DNA from: Massilia sp. NR 4-1 | Lineage (GTDB): Bacteria > Pseudomonadota > Gammaproteobacteria > Burkholderiales > Burkholderiaceae_D | Reading direction: 5' to 3' | Length of the DNA stretch: 64,000 nt | Assembly: GCF_001191005.1 (NCBI RefSeq) | Contig: NZ_CP012201.1 | Location: 1,736,001 to 1,800,000, forward strand | Part shown: piece after piece, positions 56,793 through 64,000 of the stretch | Layout: each line of letters begins with the position of its first letter | Position numbering within the stretch: the stretch's first letter is position 1 | Program-made: the position numbers and the translations under genes | The notes under the pieces: generated by a model | What the model saw: only the letters and a program-made list of their open reading frames with translations | The model's database searches: none | Told to the model about the DNA's origin: nothing

Positions 56793-58109
56793 CTAGCGCG
56801 GCAAGTGGATAATGATCTGCTGCGACGCATCCCAGCGCCGGGCCGCGCGGTCGAGCTGGAAAACGGTGAAGGGAACCGGGCCGACGATGTCGCCGCGCGC
56901 GTCCCAGTCGATGTCGGCGTAGGCGCCGCTGTAGTCGATGTCGCGGCCCTGCTTGACGGCGGCCAGCGCGGCGCCGATGTCCTGCGGGCTGACTTTGTCG
57001 CCGGGACCGTTCATCACAAAGCGCAGCGCGTCGCGGATCTGCAAGCCGCCCGGATTGCGGCTGCCGCTAGCCAGGCCGGCACGTTCGATGGCCAGCGCCA
57101 TCACCATCACGACGTCGTAGGTGGGCGCGGTGAAGTCCTGCGGTTCGCCGCCGTATTGGGCGATGTAGGCGCTGCGGAAGGCTTTGTACGAGGCGCTGCC
57201 GTAGACACCGATGGTGGCGGCCGAGCCGCTGGCGCCGCCGGCAATGCTGTTCGGATTGGCGAGGTTGTCGACAAAGGTCTGGTTGCCGGCGGCGGTGCCG
57301 GGCAGCAGCCACAGGTCGGGATAATTGTAGGGCAGCGCTTCGTTCAGCACATTGGCGGCGATGTCGGCGGCGAGAATGCCGTTCAGGATCACGTCCGGTT
57401 TCGCCTCGAAGACTTGCTTCAGATAGGCGTCGAAGCCGCTTTTCAGGCCGAAGGGAATGGCGACGGTACGCACCACCTGCCCGCCCAGGTCCTGAAACGC
57501 GGGCGTGAACAGGCTGTTCAAGCCGGCGCCGAAAGCGTCGCCTTCGTTGACCACCACCACCGCGCGCCGCTTGCCCGCATCGAAAGCCACTTTCGCCAGC
57601 ACGGGCGTGGCGTCCACGTCGGATACGCCGATGCGGTAGACCAGATCGTCGTCGGCCACCGTGCTCAGTGTGGGCGAGGAGCTCGATTCGGTCAGTATCG
57701 GCACGCCTTTGGCGCGCGCCAGCGGCAGCAGGTTCAGGACGCGGGTCGAGGTCGAAACGTTCAGGATCTGCACGCCGGCGTCCAGCAGTTGCTGGCCCAT
57801 GGTCTGCGCTTCGTCGTTATCGCGCGCCACCAGGGCGATGGCGTTCAGGCGCTTGCCGAGCACCCCGCCCGCCTCGTTGATCTGGCGCGCGGCCAGCAGC
57901 ACGGCGTCGCGTGTGGAAGTGCGCCAGCCGACCGATCCGATATTGATGGCGTTGGGGTCGACCATGGCCTGGATGGGATTGGCGGGCAGCGGCGTGCCGG
58001 CGTCCTTGCCCCCGCCGCCACCGCCGCACGCTGCCAGCAAGGCCAACGCCGCCAGCAGCGGCAAGGCGCGGCGGCGCGCGCTAGAAGCGGTATTCGTATT
58101 GGATGGCAT
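56793..58109 (-). CDS. Periplasmic substrate-binding lipoprotein (branched-chain amino acid / amide type)
   Basis: 438 aa. The lipobox is LALLAACGGGG with Cys at about 28. The Peripla_BP_6 (LivJ-like) fold is shown by RDAVLLAARQINEAGGVLGK and the repeated alternation RIGVSDVDATPVLAKVAFDA / KRRAVVVVNEGDAFGAGLNS. Such proteins bind amino acids, amides or aromatic acids for ABC uptake or sensing. No permease or ATPase gene is next to it. Instead it overlaps the TonB-receptor gene by 29 nt, suggesting joint use: outer-membrane uptake followed by periplasmic binding, perhaps feeding the adjacent sensor kinase. The substrate is unknown. Confidence 0.88.
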   Translation of the reverse strand: MPSNTNTASSARRRALPLLAALALLAACGGGGGGKDAGTPLPANPIQAMVDPNAINIGSVGWRTSTRDAVLLAARQINEAGGVLGKRLNAIALVARDNDEAQTMGQQLLDAGVQILNVSTSTRVLNLLPLARAKGVPILTESSSSPTLSTVADDDLVYRIGVSDVDATPVLAKVAFDAGKRRAVVVVNEGDAFGAGLNSLFTPAFQDLGGQVVRTVAIPFGLKSGFDAYLKQVFEAKPDVILNGILAADIAANVLNEALPYNYPDLWLLPGTAAGNQTFVDNLANPNSIAGGASGSAATIGVYGSASYKAFRSAYIAQYGGEPQDFTAPTYDVVMVMALAIERAGLASGSRNPGGLQIRDALRFVMNGPGDKVSPQDIGAALAAVKQGRDIDYSGAYADIDWDARGDIVGPVPFTVFQLDRAARRWDASQQIIIHLPR

Positions 58110-60174
58110 AGCGGCGTCCCAGCGAAGGATAGTCGATGCCGCCGACGCCGGGATCGACGTAGCGGCTGTTCCAGAGATCGCGTACCTGCAGGCGCAGATG
58201 GGAGTGCAGGCTCAGATTCCAGCGCGCGCTCAGCGTGGTGTCCCAGTAGCCGCCGAGGCGGTAGTCCTGGTTGGCCAGCAGCACATTGGCGGTGGCGGCG
58301 GGACGCGCCCCCACATAGCGGTTGTCGGCGCTCAGCACCAGCTGCTGCCCGAACAGGCCGGCGCTCAGGCCCAAGTTGGCGCTGTTGCGCGGGAAGAGCT
58401 CGCCGTCCGGACGCTGGGCCAGCGGCGCCAGGGTATAGCGGTTCAGGCCGCGCTCGGTGCTGGCGTGGCTGAAATTGGCATAGGCATTCAACCAGGACCA
58501 TTGATAGCGCACTTCCAGCTCCGCTCCCTTGACGGTGCTGGAGCTGCTGTTGCGCGCCACCAGGTTGAAGAAGGCCTGCTCCAGCGTGACCAGATCCGAG
58601 ACGCTGGTGCGGTACAAGGTCAGCGCCGCATTCCAGTGCGGCGCCGCCGGCGTGCTCAGTTGCAGCTCCAGCGTACGCGCCTTTTGCGGCGCCAGGTCCG
58701 GATTGCCGCGCACATCGCCCGGCTGCACCGAGGTACGGTACAGCAATTCCGACGATGGCGCCTGGAACGCCGTGCCGCCCAGCAGCTTCAAGCCCCAGCC
58801 CCGCGGCAGCTCGCCCACCACGCCGGCGCGCCAGGATTGCTGGCTGCTGAACACCGAGTGGCGGTCGCGCCGACCGCCGGCGATGGCCTGCCATTTGCCA
58901 AACAGCGGAAACTGCCATTGCAGGTAAAAGCCCGTATTGCGCAAGCGGCGTTCACCCGGCTGGCTCAATTGAAAATCGCTGCCGTCGGCCAGGCTGCGGC
59001 GGCGAAAGGACTCCAGCGTTTCGCGGTCGCGCAGCACGTCGGCGCCCAGCAGCAGGCTGCTGTTTTCGCGCGGCTGCCACAGCCATTCGACACTGCCGTC
59101 CAGCGCCTTGTAGCCGAAGTCGCGCAGCAGATAGTAATCGGTGGCGCCGGTCTGCACACGGTCGCCGCTGCCCGGTTTGCCTTCGCCATAACTCAGGCTG
59201 GCGCGCACGGTATTGCGTTCGTCCAGTGTGCGGCTGTAGGCCAGGCGCGCAAAGCCCTGCTGCAGCGCGCTATGGCTGGGTGGACGCAGCAAGGGATTGA
59301 GGCTGGAGAAAACATGGTCGCTATCCTGCTTCTGCCAGAAGGCGCTGGCCGTCAGCTCGTCGCGCTCGCCGCGCCAGCCGCCGCGCAGATACAGGCTGCG
59401 CGGCCTGGACGCGTCGTCCGGCGCGAAGGCGCGGCTGGCGAAGCGGCGGTAGTCGGGCGAGATGCGCGGCAGGTCCAGATTGCCGCGCTCCGCGCTCCCC
59501 GCCTGCAGGCCCCAGGACAGCCAATAGCCCTCGCGCTGCAAGCTGCCGCTGCCGGACAGCAGCGCCCCGTGGCGTCCCTCGCGACCGCGCTCATAGCTGG
59601 CGGCCAGGCGCTGGCCGCTGCTGCCGCGCCGCGTGATCACATTGACGGCGCCCAGCAGCGCGTCGGCGCCATACAGCACCGAGACCGGGCCGCGCACCAC
59701 CTCGATGCGCTCCACCATATTCATGGGGATGAATTCCTCGCCGGTCCACTGCTGCTGGGTGCTGCGAAAGGCGATGGGCTGGCCGTCGAGCAGGATCTTG
59801 ATGCCGCGTCCCGCCGATTGCGCGCCGGCGCTGATGCCGCGCACGCCGAAGCTGTGATTGAGGCGGTCGTCGCTCTCGACAAAACCGGCCATATGGGACA
59901 AGGCTTCGGCCAGGGTCTGGTAGCCGTAGCGCGCGATATCGTCGGCCGTCAGCAAGGTGACGATGGCCGGCGTGGCGTACAGGGCGACCGGGGTCTTGGT
60001 GGCGGTCAGCACCTTCACCGAGCGCAATTGTTCCAGGCTCAGCTCGAACACAGATTCATCCTGGGTTTCAGCGCTGCGGGCGGCGCCCGGCAGCGCCAGG
60101 ATGGCCAGCAGCAGCGTCGCCCGCCCTTCCCGGCGGCGCCTCTCCCTTGGTCTGCGTTCTGTGCTTTTCGCCAC
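58081..60174 (-). CDS. TonB-dependent outer-membrane receptor
   Basis: 697 aa. The GTG at 60174 has AAGGA 9 nt upstream. The signal peptide is cleaved near ARS-AE. The N-terminus FELSLEQLRSVKVLTATKTP leads into the plug domain (TLLTADDIARYGYQTLAEAL; MVERIEVVRGPVSVLYGADA). The beta-barrel follows and ends in a terminal Phe (QYEYRF). It carries a ligand across the outer membrane using TonB-ExbB-ExbD energy. The ligand is unknown. It is divergent from the YfiR-like/kinase pair and overlaps the binding-protein gene downstream. Confidence 0.93.
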   Translation of the reverse strand: MAKSTERRPRERRRREGRATLLLAILALPGAARSAETQDESVFELSLEQLRSVKVLTATKTPVALYATPAIVTLLTADDIARYGYQTLAEALSHMAGFVESDDRLNHSFGVRGISAGAQSAGRGIKILLDGQPIAFRSTQQQWTGEEFIPMNMVERIEVVRGPVSVLYGADALLGAVNVITRRGSSGQRLAASYERGREGRHGALLSGSGSLQREGYWLSWGLQAGSAERGNLDLPRISPDYRRFASRAFAPDDASRPRSLYLRGGWRGERDELTASAFWQKQDSDHVFSSLNPLLRPPSHSALQQGFARLAYSRTLDERNTVRASLSYGEGKPGSGDRVQTGATDYYLLRDFGYKALDGSVEWLWQPRENSSLLLGADVLRDRETLESFRRRSLADGSDFQLSQPGERRLRNTGFYLQWQFPLFGKWQAIAGGRRDRHSVFSSQQSWRAGVVGELPRGWGLKLLGGTAFQAPSSELLYRTSVQPGDVRGNPDLAPQKARTLELQLSTPAAPHWNAALTLYRTSVSDLVTLEQAFFNLVARNSSSSTVKGAELEVRYQWSWLNAYANFSHASTERGLNRYTLAPLAQRPDGELFPRNSANLGLSAGLFGQQLVLSADNRYVGARPAATANVLLANQDYRLGGYWDTTLSARWNLSLHSHLRLQVRDLWNSRYVDPGVGGIDYPSLGRRYAIQYEYRF

Positions 60175-60404
60175 GAGGATTCCTTTCCCCTATGAACAAG
60201 CGACGCCTGTCTCTGCCGTATCTTACTGCTATCCATGGGGGCTGTCGGGCCTGTAGGAAGAATACAACAGGCAACAAAATTGCCCTACAGCAGCAGAGGT
60301 CCGGCGCGGCAAAAAGCTTGGCCGCAGCGCAGGCGATTCAGCTAAGATGATTACCTGACGCAAAACTTGTGACCGGCAACCATGTCGGCCACGACGGGGA
60401 GAAG
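60175..60404. promoter_or_regulatory. Divergent promoter region between TonB receptor and yfiR-like gene
   Basis: 230 nt with no supported gene. It must carry start sites for both directions. A TAAGAT box (about 60342-60347) could be the -10 of the + strand unit, about 60 nt before the yfiR-like ATG. I found no clear operator or riboswitch. Confidence 0.4.
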
Positions 60405-60989
60405 ATGGCGAGCATGACGACGCGACGGCAAACGCCTTGGCGCCTGCGCTATTGGGCGAGCAGTCTGCTGGCCGCCCTGTCCGCGTCGTTCCCGGCCTGG
60501 CCCCTGGCCGAAGAGACGGCCGTGCCGGAGCAGCAGATCAAGGCCGCCTATATCCTCAACTTCACCCGCTATGCCAGTTGGCCCGGCGCCGCGCTGGCCG
60601 ACCCGCGCGCGCCGCTGGTGATCTGCCTGATGGGCCAGGGCGCGCCCGACATCGCGCGCCAGTTGCAGAACCGCGCCGCCGGCGGGCGGCCGCTGGAACT
60701 GCGCACGCCGGCGCGCATCGAGGATACCGGCGACTGCCACGCCGTCTACCTGGGCCAGGGCGAACGCCAGCGCCAGAGCGCCCTGCTGGCACGCCTGCGC
60801 GACCAGGCCGTGCTGACCATCGGCGACTCGTCCTCCTTCCTGGCCGATGGCGGCATCATCAATATGATGCTGGTCGAAGGCAGCATCCGCTTCGAGGTCA
60901 ACCTGGCGGCAGCCAAGCGTTCGGGCATGAGCCTGAATCCGCGCGTATTGGCGCTGGCGGACCGAGTGCTGGGAGGCGCGCCGAAATGA
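60405..60989 (+). CDS. YfiR/HmsC-like periplasmic protein (DUF4154)
   Basis: 194 aa from the ATG at 60405, close after GGGGAG; an ATG at 60414 and a GTG at 60369 are alternatives. It has a signal peptide (cleavage near PLA-EE). The DUF4154 pattern is clear: EQQIKAAYILNFTRYASWPG, then VLTIGDSSSFLADGGIINMM and IRFEVNLAAAKRSGMSLNPR. YfiR-type proteins sit in the periplasm and restrain an inner-membrane signalling partner. Here the 4-nt overlap (ATGA) couples it to a histidine kinase with a periplasmic domain, which is the likely partner. Confidence 0.9.
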   Translation: MASMTTRRQTPWRLRYWASSLLAALSASFPAWPLAEETAVPEQQIKAAYILNFTRYASWPGAALADPRAPLVICLMGQGAPDIARQLQNRAAGGRPLELRTPARIEDTGDCHAVYLGQGERQRQSALLARLRDQAVLTIGDSSSFLADGGIINMMLVEGSIRFEVNLAAAKRSGMSLNPRVLALADRVLGGAPK

Positions 60990-62953
60990 GCCGCCTGCGC
61001 CGCTATTTCCGCAACCTGGCCTTGCAGCGCAAGCTGCTGCTGGTATCGGTGCTGACCACCTTCGCGGCCCTGCTGGCCGCCCTGCTCGCCCTGGCCTCCT
61101 ACGACGTGGTGGTGGCGCGTCCGCGCCTGGTGCAGGATCTGGCGGCGCGCATGGAGCTGCTGTCGCTGAATCTGGATGTGGACCTGAATTTCGGCGACCG
61201 CAACGCCGCCACGCGCACCTTGGAAGCGCTGCGCAGCAGCCGCGATATCGACAGCGCCTGCCTGTTCGACGCCGGCCACCAGGTCTTTGCCCAATATGCG
61301 CGCCGCGGTGCGGGCAGTGCCCAGCTGCGCTGCGCCTGGCCGGAACAGGCAGGCATGGGCCACCGTTTCCACGGCAATTCGCTGACCATGATGGCAGCGG
61401 TGCGCTTCGAACGCGACGTGGTCGGCTATCTGCAGGTCGACTATGCCTTGCCGCCGCTGGCGGAAAGACTGCGCCAGTACGCGCTGGTGCTGGCCGTGGT
61501 ACTGCTGACGCTCCTGATCGGCAGCCTGCTGTATTCGCTCAGCCTGCGCCGCCTGGTGACCCAGCCCCTGCTCGCGCTCTCGCGCGTGGCCGACCGCGTC
61601 ACGCGCGAGCAGCGCTACGATCTGCGCGCGCCGCTCGGCAGCGACGACGAGGTGGGCCGTCTGGCGTTGGCCTTCAACACCATGCTGGCAACGACGGCCG
61701 AACGCAACTCGGCGCTGCGGCGCAGCCAGTCGCTGCTGCACAATATCGTGGAAAAATCCTCAGCCATCATTTATGTGAAGGATCTGGAGGGACGCTACCT
61801 GCTGGTGAACGAGCGTTTCCGCATGATCCTGCCGCCCGGCGCCAACGATCCGCTCGGCCATTTCGACTACGAGGTGTTTGCGCCCGAAGTGGCGAGCAGC
61901 TTCCGCGCCAACGACCTGGCGGTGATCGAATCCGGCCACGCCTACACCTACGAGGAAACGGCACCCGACAGCGCGGGCCAGATCCGCACCTATGTCTCGG
62001 AAAAATTCCCGCTGATCGACGAGCATGGCCAGACCTGGGCCATGGGCGGCGTTTCCACCGATATCTCGGACCGCAAGAAGAGCGAACTGGAACTGATCCA
62101 GTACCGCAACCACCTGGAAGAGCTTGTGCAGGTGCGCACCGCGCAGATGATGGAGGCCAACCGCGACCTGGCCGAATCGCTGGAAACCCTGCGCCGCGCC
62201 CAGGATGAACTGGTGCGCAGCGAGAAGCTGGCGGCGCTGGGATCGCTGGTGGCGGGCGTGGCGCATGAGCTGAATACGCCCATCGGCAACAGCCTGCTGG
62301 CGGTCAGCACCCTGATCGACCAGACCACGCAATTCCAGAAGCAGTGCGCGCAAGGCATCAAGCGCTCGACGCTCGAAACCTATATCACCGACGTGAACGG
62401 CGGCGGCCAGATCGTCCTGCGCAATCTGCACCGGGCGGTGGACCTGGTGGCCAGCTTCAAGCAAGTGGCGGTGGACCGCGCCACCTCGCAGTGCCGCGAG
62501 TTCCGCCTGTGCGACCTGGCCTGCGAAATCCTCCTGGTGCTGATGCCGACCTTTAAGAATTCCGGCATCCTGGTGCGGCAGGACGTGCCGCAGACCATCC
62601 TGATGCACAGCTATCCCGGCCCCTTCGGCCAGGTGCTGATCAATCTCGTCAACAATAGCCTGATGCACGCCTTCGAGGGACGGCACGAAGGCGAAATCTG
62701 GATCAGCGCCAGCCTGGCCGAGGAACAGTGGGTGGAAGTGACGGTGCGCGACAACGGCGCCGGCATCGCGCCGGAAAATATGAGCCGCATTTACGATCCC
62801 TTCTTCACCACCAAGCTGGGACGGGGCGGCTCGGGCCTGGGCCTGAACATCGTCTACAACATCGTTTACGGCGTCCTGGGCGGCAAGATTGAAGTGCGCA
62901 GCGAACTGGGTCAGGGCACCAGCTTCATCATGACCTTGCCGACCCGCGTTTAG
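60986..62953 (+). CDS. Membrane-bound PAS sensor histidine kinase
   Basis: 655 aa. Membrane segment 1 (about 18-42), a periplasmic sensor part of about 115 residues, membrane segment 2 (about 165-190), HAMP (about 190-245), PAS (about 255-370: SAIIYVKDLEGRYLLVNERF), and a coiled coil. The kinase core has H427 in VAHELNTPIG, an N box (INLVNNSLMHAF), G1 (VRDNGAGI) and G2 (GRGGSGLGLNIV). It is the Asn-Thr-Pro type of H box found in hybrid-like and orphan kinases. No response regulator gene is present in the window. The YfiR-like protein probably modulates the periplasmic domain. The stop codon overlaps the phzF-like stop on the other strand. Confidence 0.93.
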   Translation: MSRLRRYFRNLALQRKLLLVSVLTTFAALLAALLALASYDVVVARPRLVQDLAARMELLSLNLDVDLNFGDRNAATRTLEALRSSRDIDSACLFDAGHQVFAQYARRGAGSAQLRCAWPEQAGMGHRFHGNSLTMMAAVRFERDVVGYLQVDYALPPLAERLRQYALVLAVVLLTLLIGSLLYSLSLRRLVTQPLLALSRVADRVTREQRYDLRAPLGSDDEVGRLALAFNTMLATTAERNSALRRSQSLLHNIVEKSSAIIYVKDLEGRYLLVNERFRMILPPGANDPLGHFDYEVFAPEVASSFRANDLAVIESGHAYTYEETAPDSAGQIRTYVSEKFPLIDEHGQTWAMGGVSTDISDRKKSELELIQYRNHLEELVQVRTAQMMEANRDLAESLETLRRAQDELVRSEKLAALGSLVAGVAHELNTPIGNSLLAVSTLIDQTTQFQKQCAQGIKRSTLETYITDVNGGGQIVLRNLHRAVDLVASFKQVAVDRATSQCREFRLCDLACEILLVLMPTFKNSGILVRQDVPQTILMHSYPGPFGQVLINLVNNSLMHAFEGRHEGEIWISASLAEEQWVEVTVRDNGAGIAPENMSRIYDPFFTTKLGRGGSGLGLNIVYNIVYGVLGGKIEVRSELGQGTSFIMTLPTRV

Positions 62954-63864
62954 TCCACGCGCAGATCGACGGCGAACAGTTGCACCGCATCGCCTGCGAT
63001 GGCGACGCCGACAGCCTCGCCATCCTCTATCGCCACCATCACCCGCACCACGCCGTCGCGGCGCAGGGCCCGGCCCTGGTGGCCGTCGAAGGCCAGGCGG
63101 CAACCATCGTGCGGCAGCAAGCCGTGGCGCACGATGTAGGCGCCCAAAGGTCCGTTGGCATTGCCCGTGACCGGGTCTTCGGCGATGCCGATGGCGGGGG
63201 CGAACATGCGGCCCTCGGTACTGGCATCGTCCCGGATCACGAAGGGATAGAAGCCGTTGCAGCCGATATCGCGGCTGATCGCGCTCAAGACGTCGGCGTC
63301 CGGGCGCAGCGCTTCCAGCTCGAAGTCGCGCCGCAGCGGCAACAACACCTTGGAATGGCCGGTGGAGACGATCTGCACCGGCAGATGCGCTTCAAGATCG
63401 GCGGCGCCGATTCCCAGCGCCTGCGCCACGCGCTGCCGCTGCGCAGCATCGAATGAATCGCCAAAGGAAATCGGACCTTGGTGCATGACGATGCGGTAGT
63501 CGCCTTCATGCCGCTGGATATCGATGCGCTGCAGGCCGGCGCCGGTCTTTTGCACCAGGCTGGTGGCGGGAAGGCCAAGCTGGCAGGCCCGCGCATAGTG
63601 GGCCGCAATGGTCGCGTGGCCGCACACCGGCACCTCGACCGAAGGCGTGAAGTAGCGGATATGCAGGTCGTGGTCCGGGCCGTGGGGCTTGAGCACGAAG
63701 GCGGTTTCGGAATGGCGCAGCTCGCGCGCAATGTCCTGCATCTGCCGGCCGGACAGGCCGTCCGCGTCGAGCACCACGCCCGCCGGGTTGCCCCGGAAAG
63801 GAGTGCGGGTGAAGGCGTCGATATGCACCAGGCGTACGGTGTCGGGGGAAGTTTTCGGATTCAT
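62950..63864 (-). CDS. PhzF-family isomerase/epimerase
   Basis: 304 aa, family length. Motifs: FRGNPAGVVLDADGL, RHSETAFVLKP with the catalytic-type Glu, RYFTPSVEVPVCGHATIAAH, and AEDPVTGNANGPLGAYIV. These are the two pseudo-symmetric halves of the PhzF/diaminopimelate-epimerase fold. Most members outside phenazine clusters have unknown substrates, and no phenazine genes are nearby. It converges on the kinase gene with overlapping stop codons and is divergent to a LysR-type regulator gene that may control it. Confidence 0.93.
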   Translation of the reverse strand: MNPKTSPDTVRLVHIDAFTRTPFRGNPAGVVLDADGLSGRQMQDIARELRHSETAFVLKPHGPDHDLHIRYFTPSVEVPVCGHATIAAHYARACQLGLPATSLVQKTGAGLQRIDIQRHEGDYRIVMHQGPISFGDSFDAAQRQRVAQALGIGAADLEAHLPVQIVSTGHSKVLLPLRRDFELEALRPDADVLSAISRDIGCNGFYPFVIRDDASTEGRMFAPAIGIAEDPVTGNANGPLGAYIVRHGLLPHDGCRLAFDGHQGRALRRDGVVRVMVAIEDGEAVGVAIAGDAVQLFAVDLRVD

Positions 63865-63942
63865 GCCGCCAGCTTAATTATCAACCACATTCATAACAAT
63901 CCATGTCCAGAGTGATAGACTGTCCTGAAAATCGGGAGAATC

Positions 63943-64000
63943 ATGGAAAGCCTGGACGATTATCTGAACTTCATCGCCATCGTCGATGCCGGCTCGCTGA
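63943..64000 (+). CDS. LysR-type transcriptional regulator, 5' part only
   Basis: The window ends after 19 codons. The ATG at 63943 has GGGAG about 6 nt upstream, and the start MESLDDYLNFIAIVDAGSL fits the first helix of LysR-type regulators. It is divergent from the phzF-like gene with a 78-nt gap, the common layout of a LysR gene and its target. Confidence 0.75.
   Translation, partial: MESLDDYLNFIAIVDAGSL

Overview
The window looks like a chromosomal segment of a GC-rich betaproteobacterium, most likely Oxalobacteraceae (Massilia, Duganella or Janthinobacterium type). This is inferred from gene content and codon use; there is no rRNA to prove it. I see no tRNA, rRNA or CRISPR array. From left to right there are four blocks.

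Block 1 (1-29.8 kb, + strand) is a polymorphic-toxin locus. It has two giant RHS/YD-repeat proteins: one truncated by the window edge (at least 3787 aa) and one complete (5314 aa). Both share an unusual architecture: an RHS/YD shell, a roughly 1600-residue array of DUF4214-like repeats, more YD repeats, a LysM domain, one hydrophobic segment, a glycine-zipper region, a short DA[FL]GNALG junction, and a variable C-terminal domain. I do not see the classical DPLGL motif at the end of the core. Each gene is followed directly by a small AT-richer ORF that is probably its immunity gene. Between and after them lie an orphan C-terminal fragment, an IS66 remnant, an IS3 remnant and a scrap of RHS core, which are signs of repeated cassette turnover.

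Block 2 (29.8-53.3 kb, - strand) is one very long, tightly coupled flagellar operon: flgF-flgG-flgA-flgH-flgI-flgB-flgC-fliE-fliF-[short fliG-like]-fliH-fliI-fliJ-[fliK-position]-flgD-flgE-[fliM/sctQ-like]-fliN-fliO-fliP-fliA-TPR-hypothetical-TPR-fliQ-fliR-flhB-flhA, followed by an unrecognised Cys/His-containing protein. It encodes a complete rod, ring, hook and export apparatus. It has no filament, cap, hook-filament junction or stator genes. Several parts that normally serve rotation and switching are shortened or altered. It could be a hook-basal-body-only or secretion-type flagellar machine.

Block 3 (53.4-58.1 kb) is a small island. A DUF2778/Tlde1-like L,D-transpeptidase-type effector and a secreted, putative immunity protein sit between a degenerate copy and the intact copy of the same substrate-binding-protein/TonB-receptor segment. 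Fragments of an ABC exporter and a DUF1854 protein lie next to them.

Block 4 (56.8-64 kb) is a sensory and transport module. A periplasmic substrate-binding lipoprotein overlaps the end of a TonB-dependent receptor gene. Divergent to these is a YfiR-like periplasmic protein coupled to a PAS sensor histidine kinase. A PhzF-family isomerase converges on the kinase gene, and a LysR-type regulator gene starts at the right edge.
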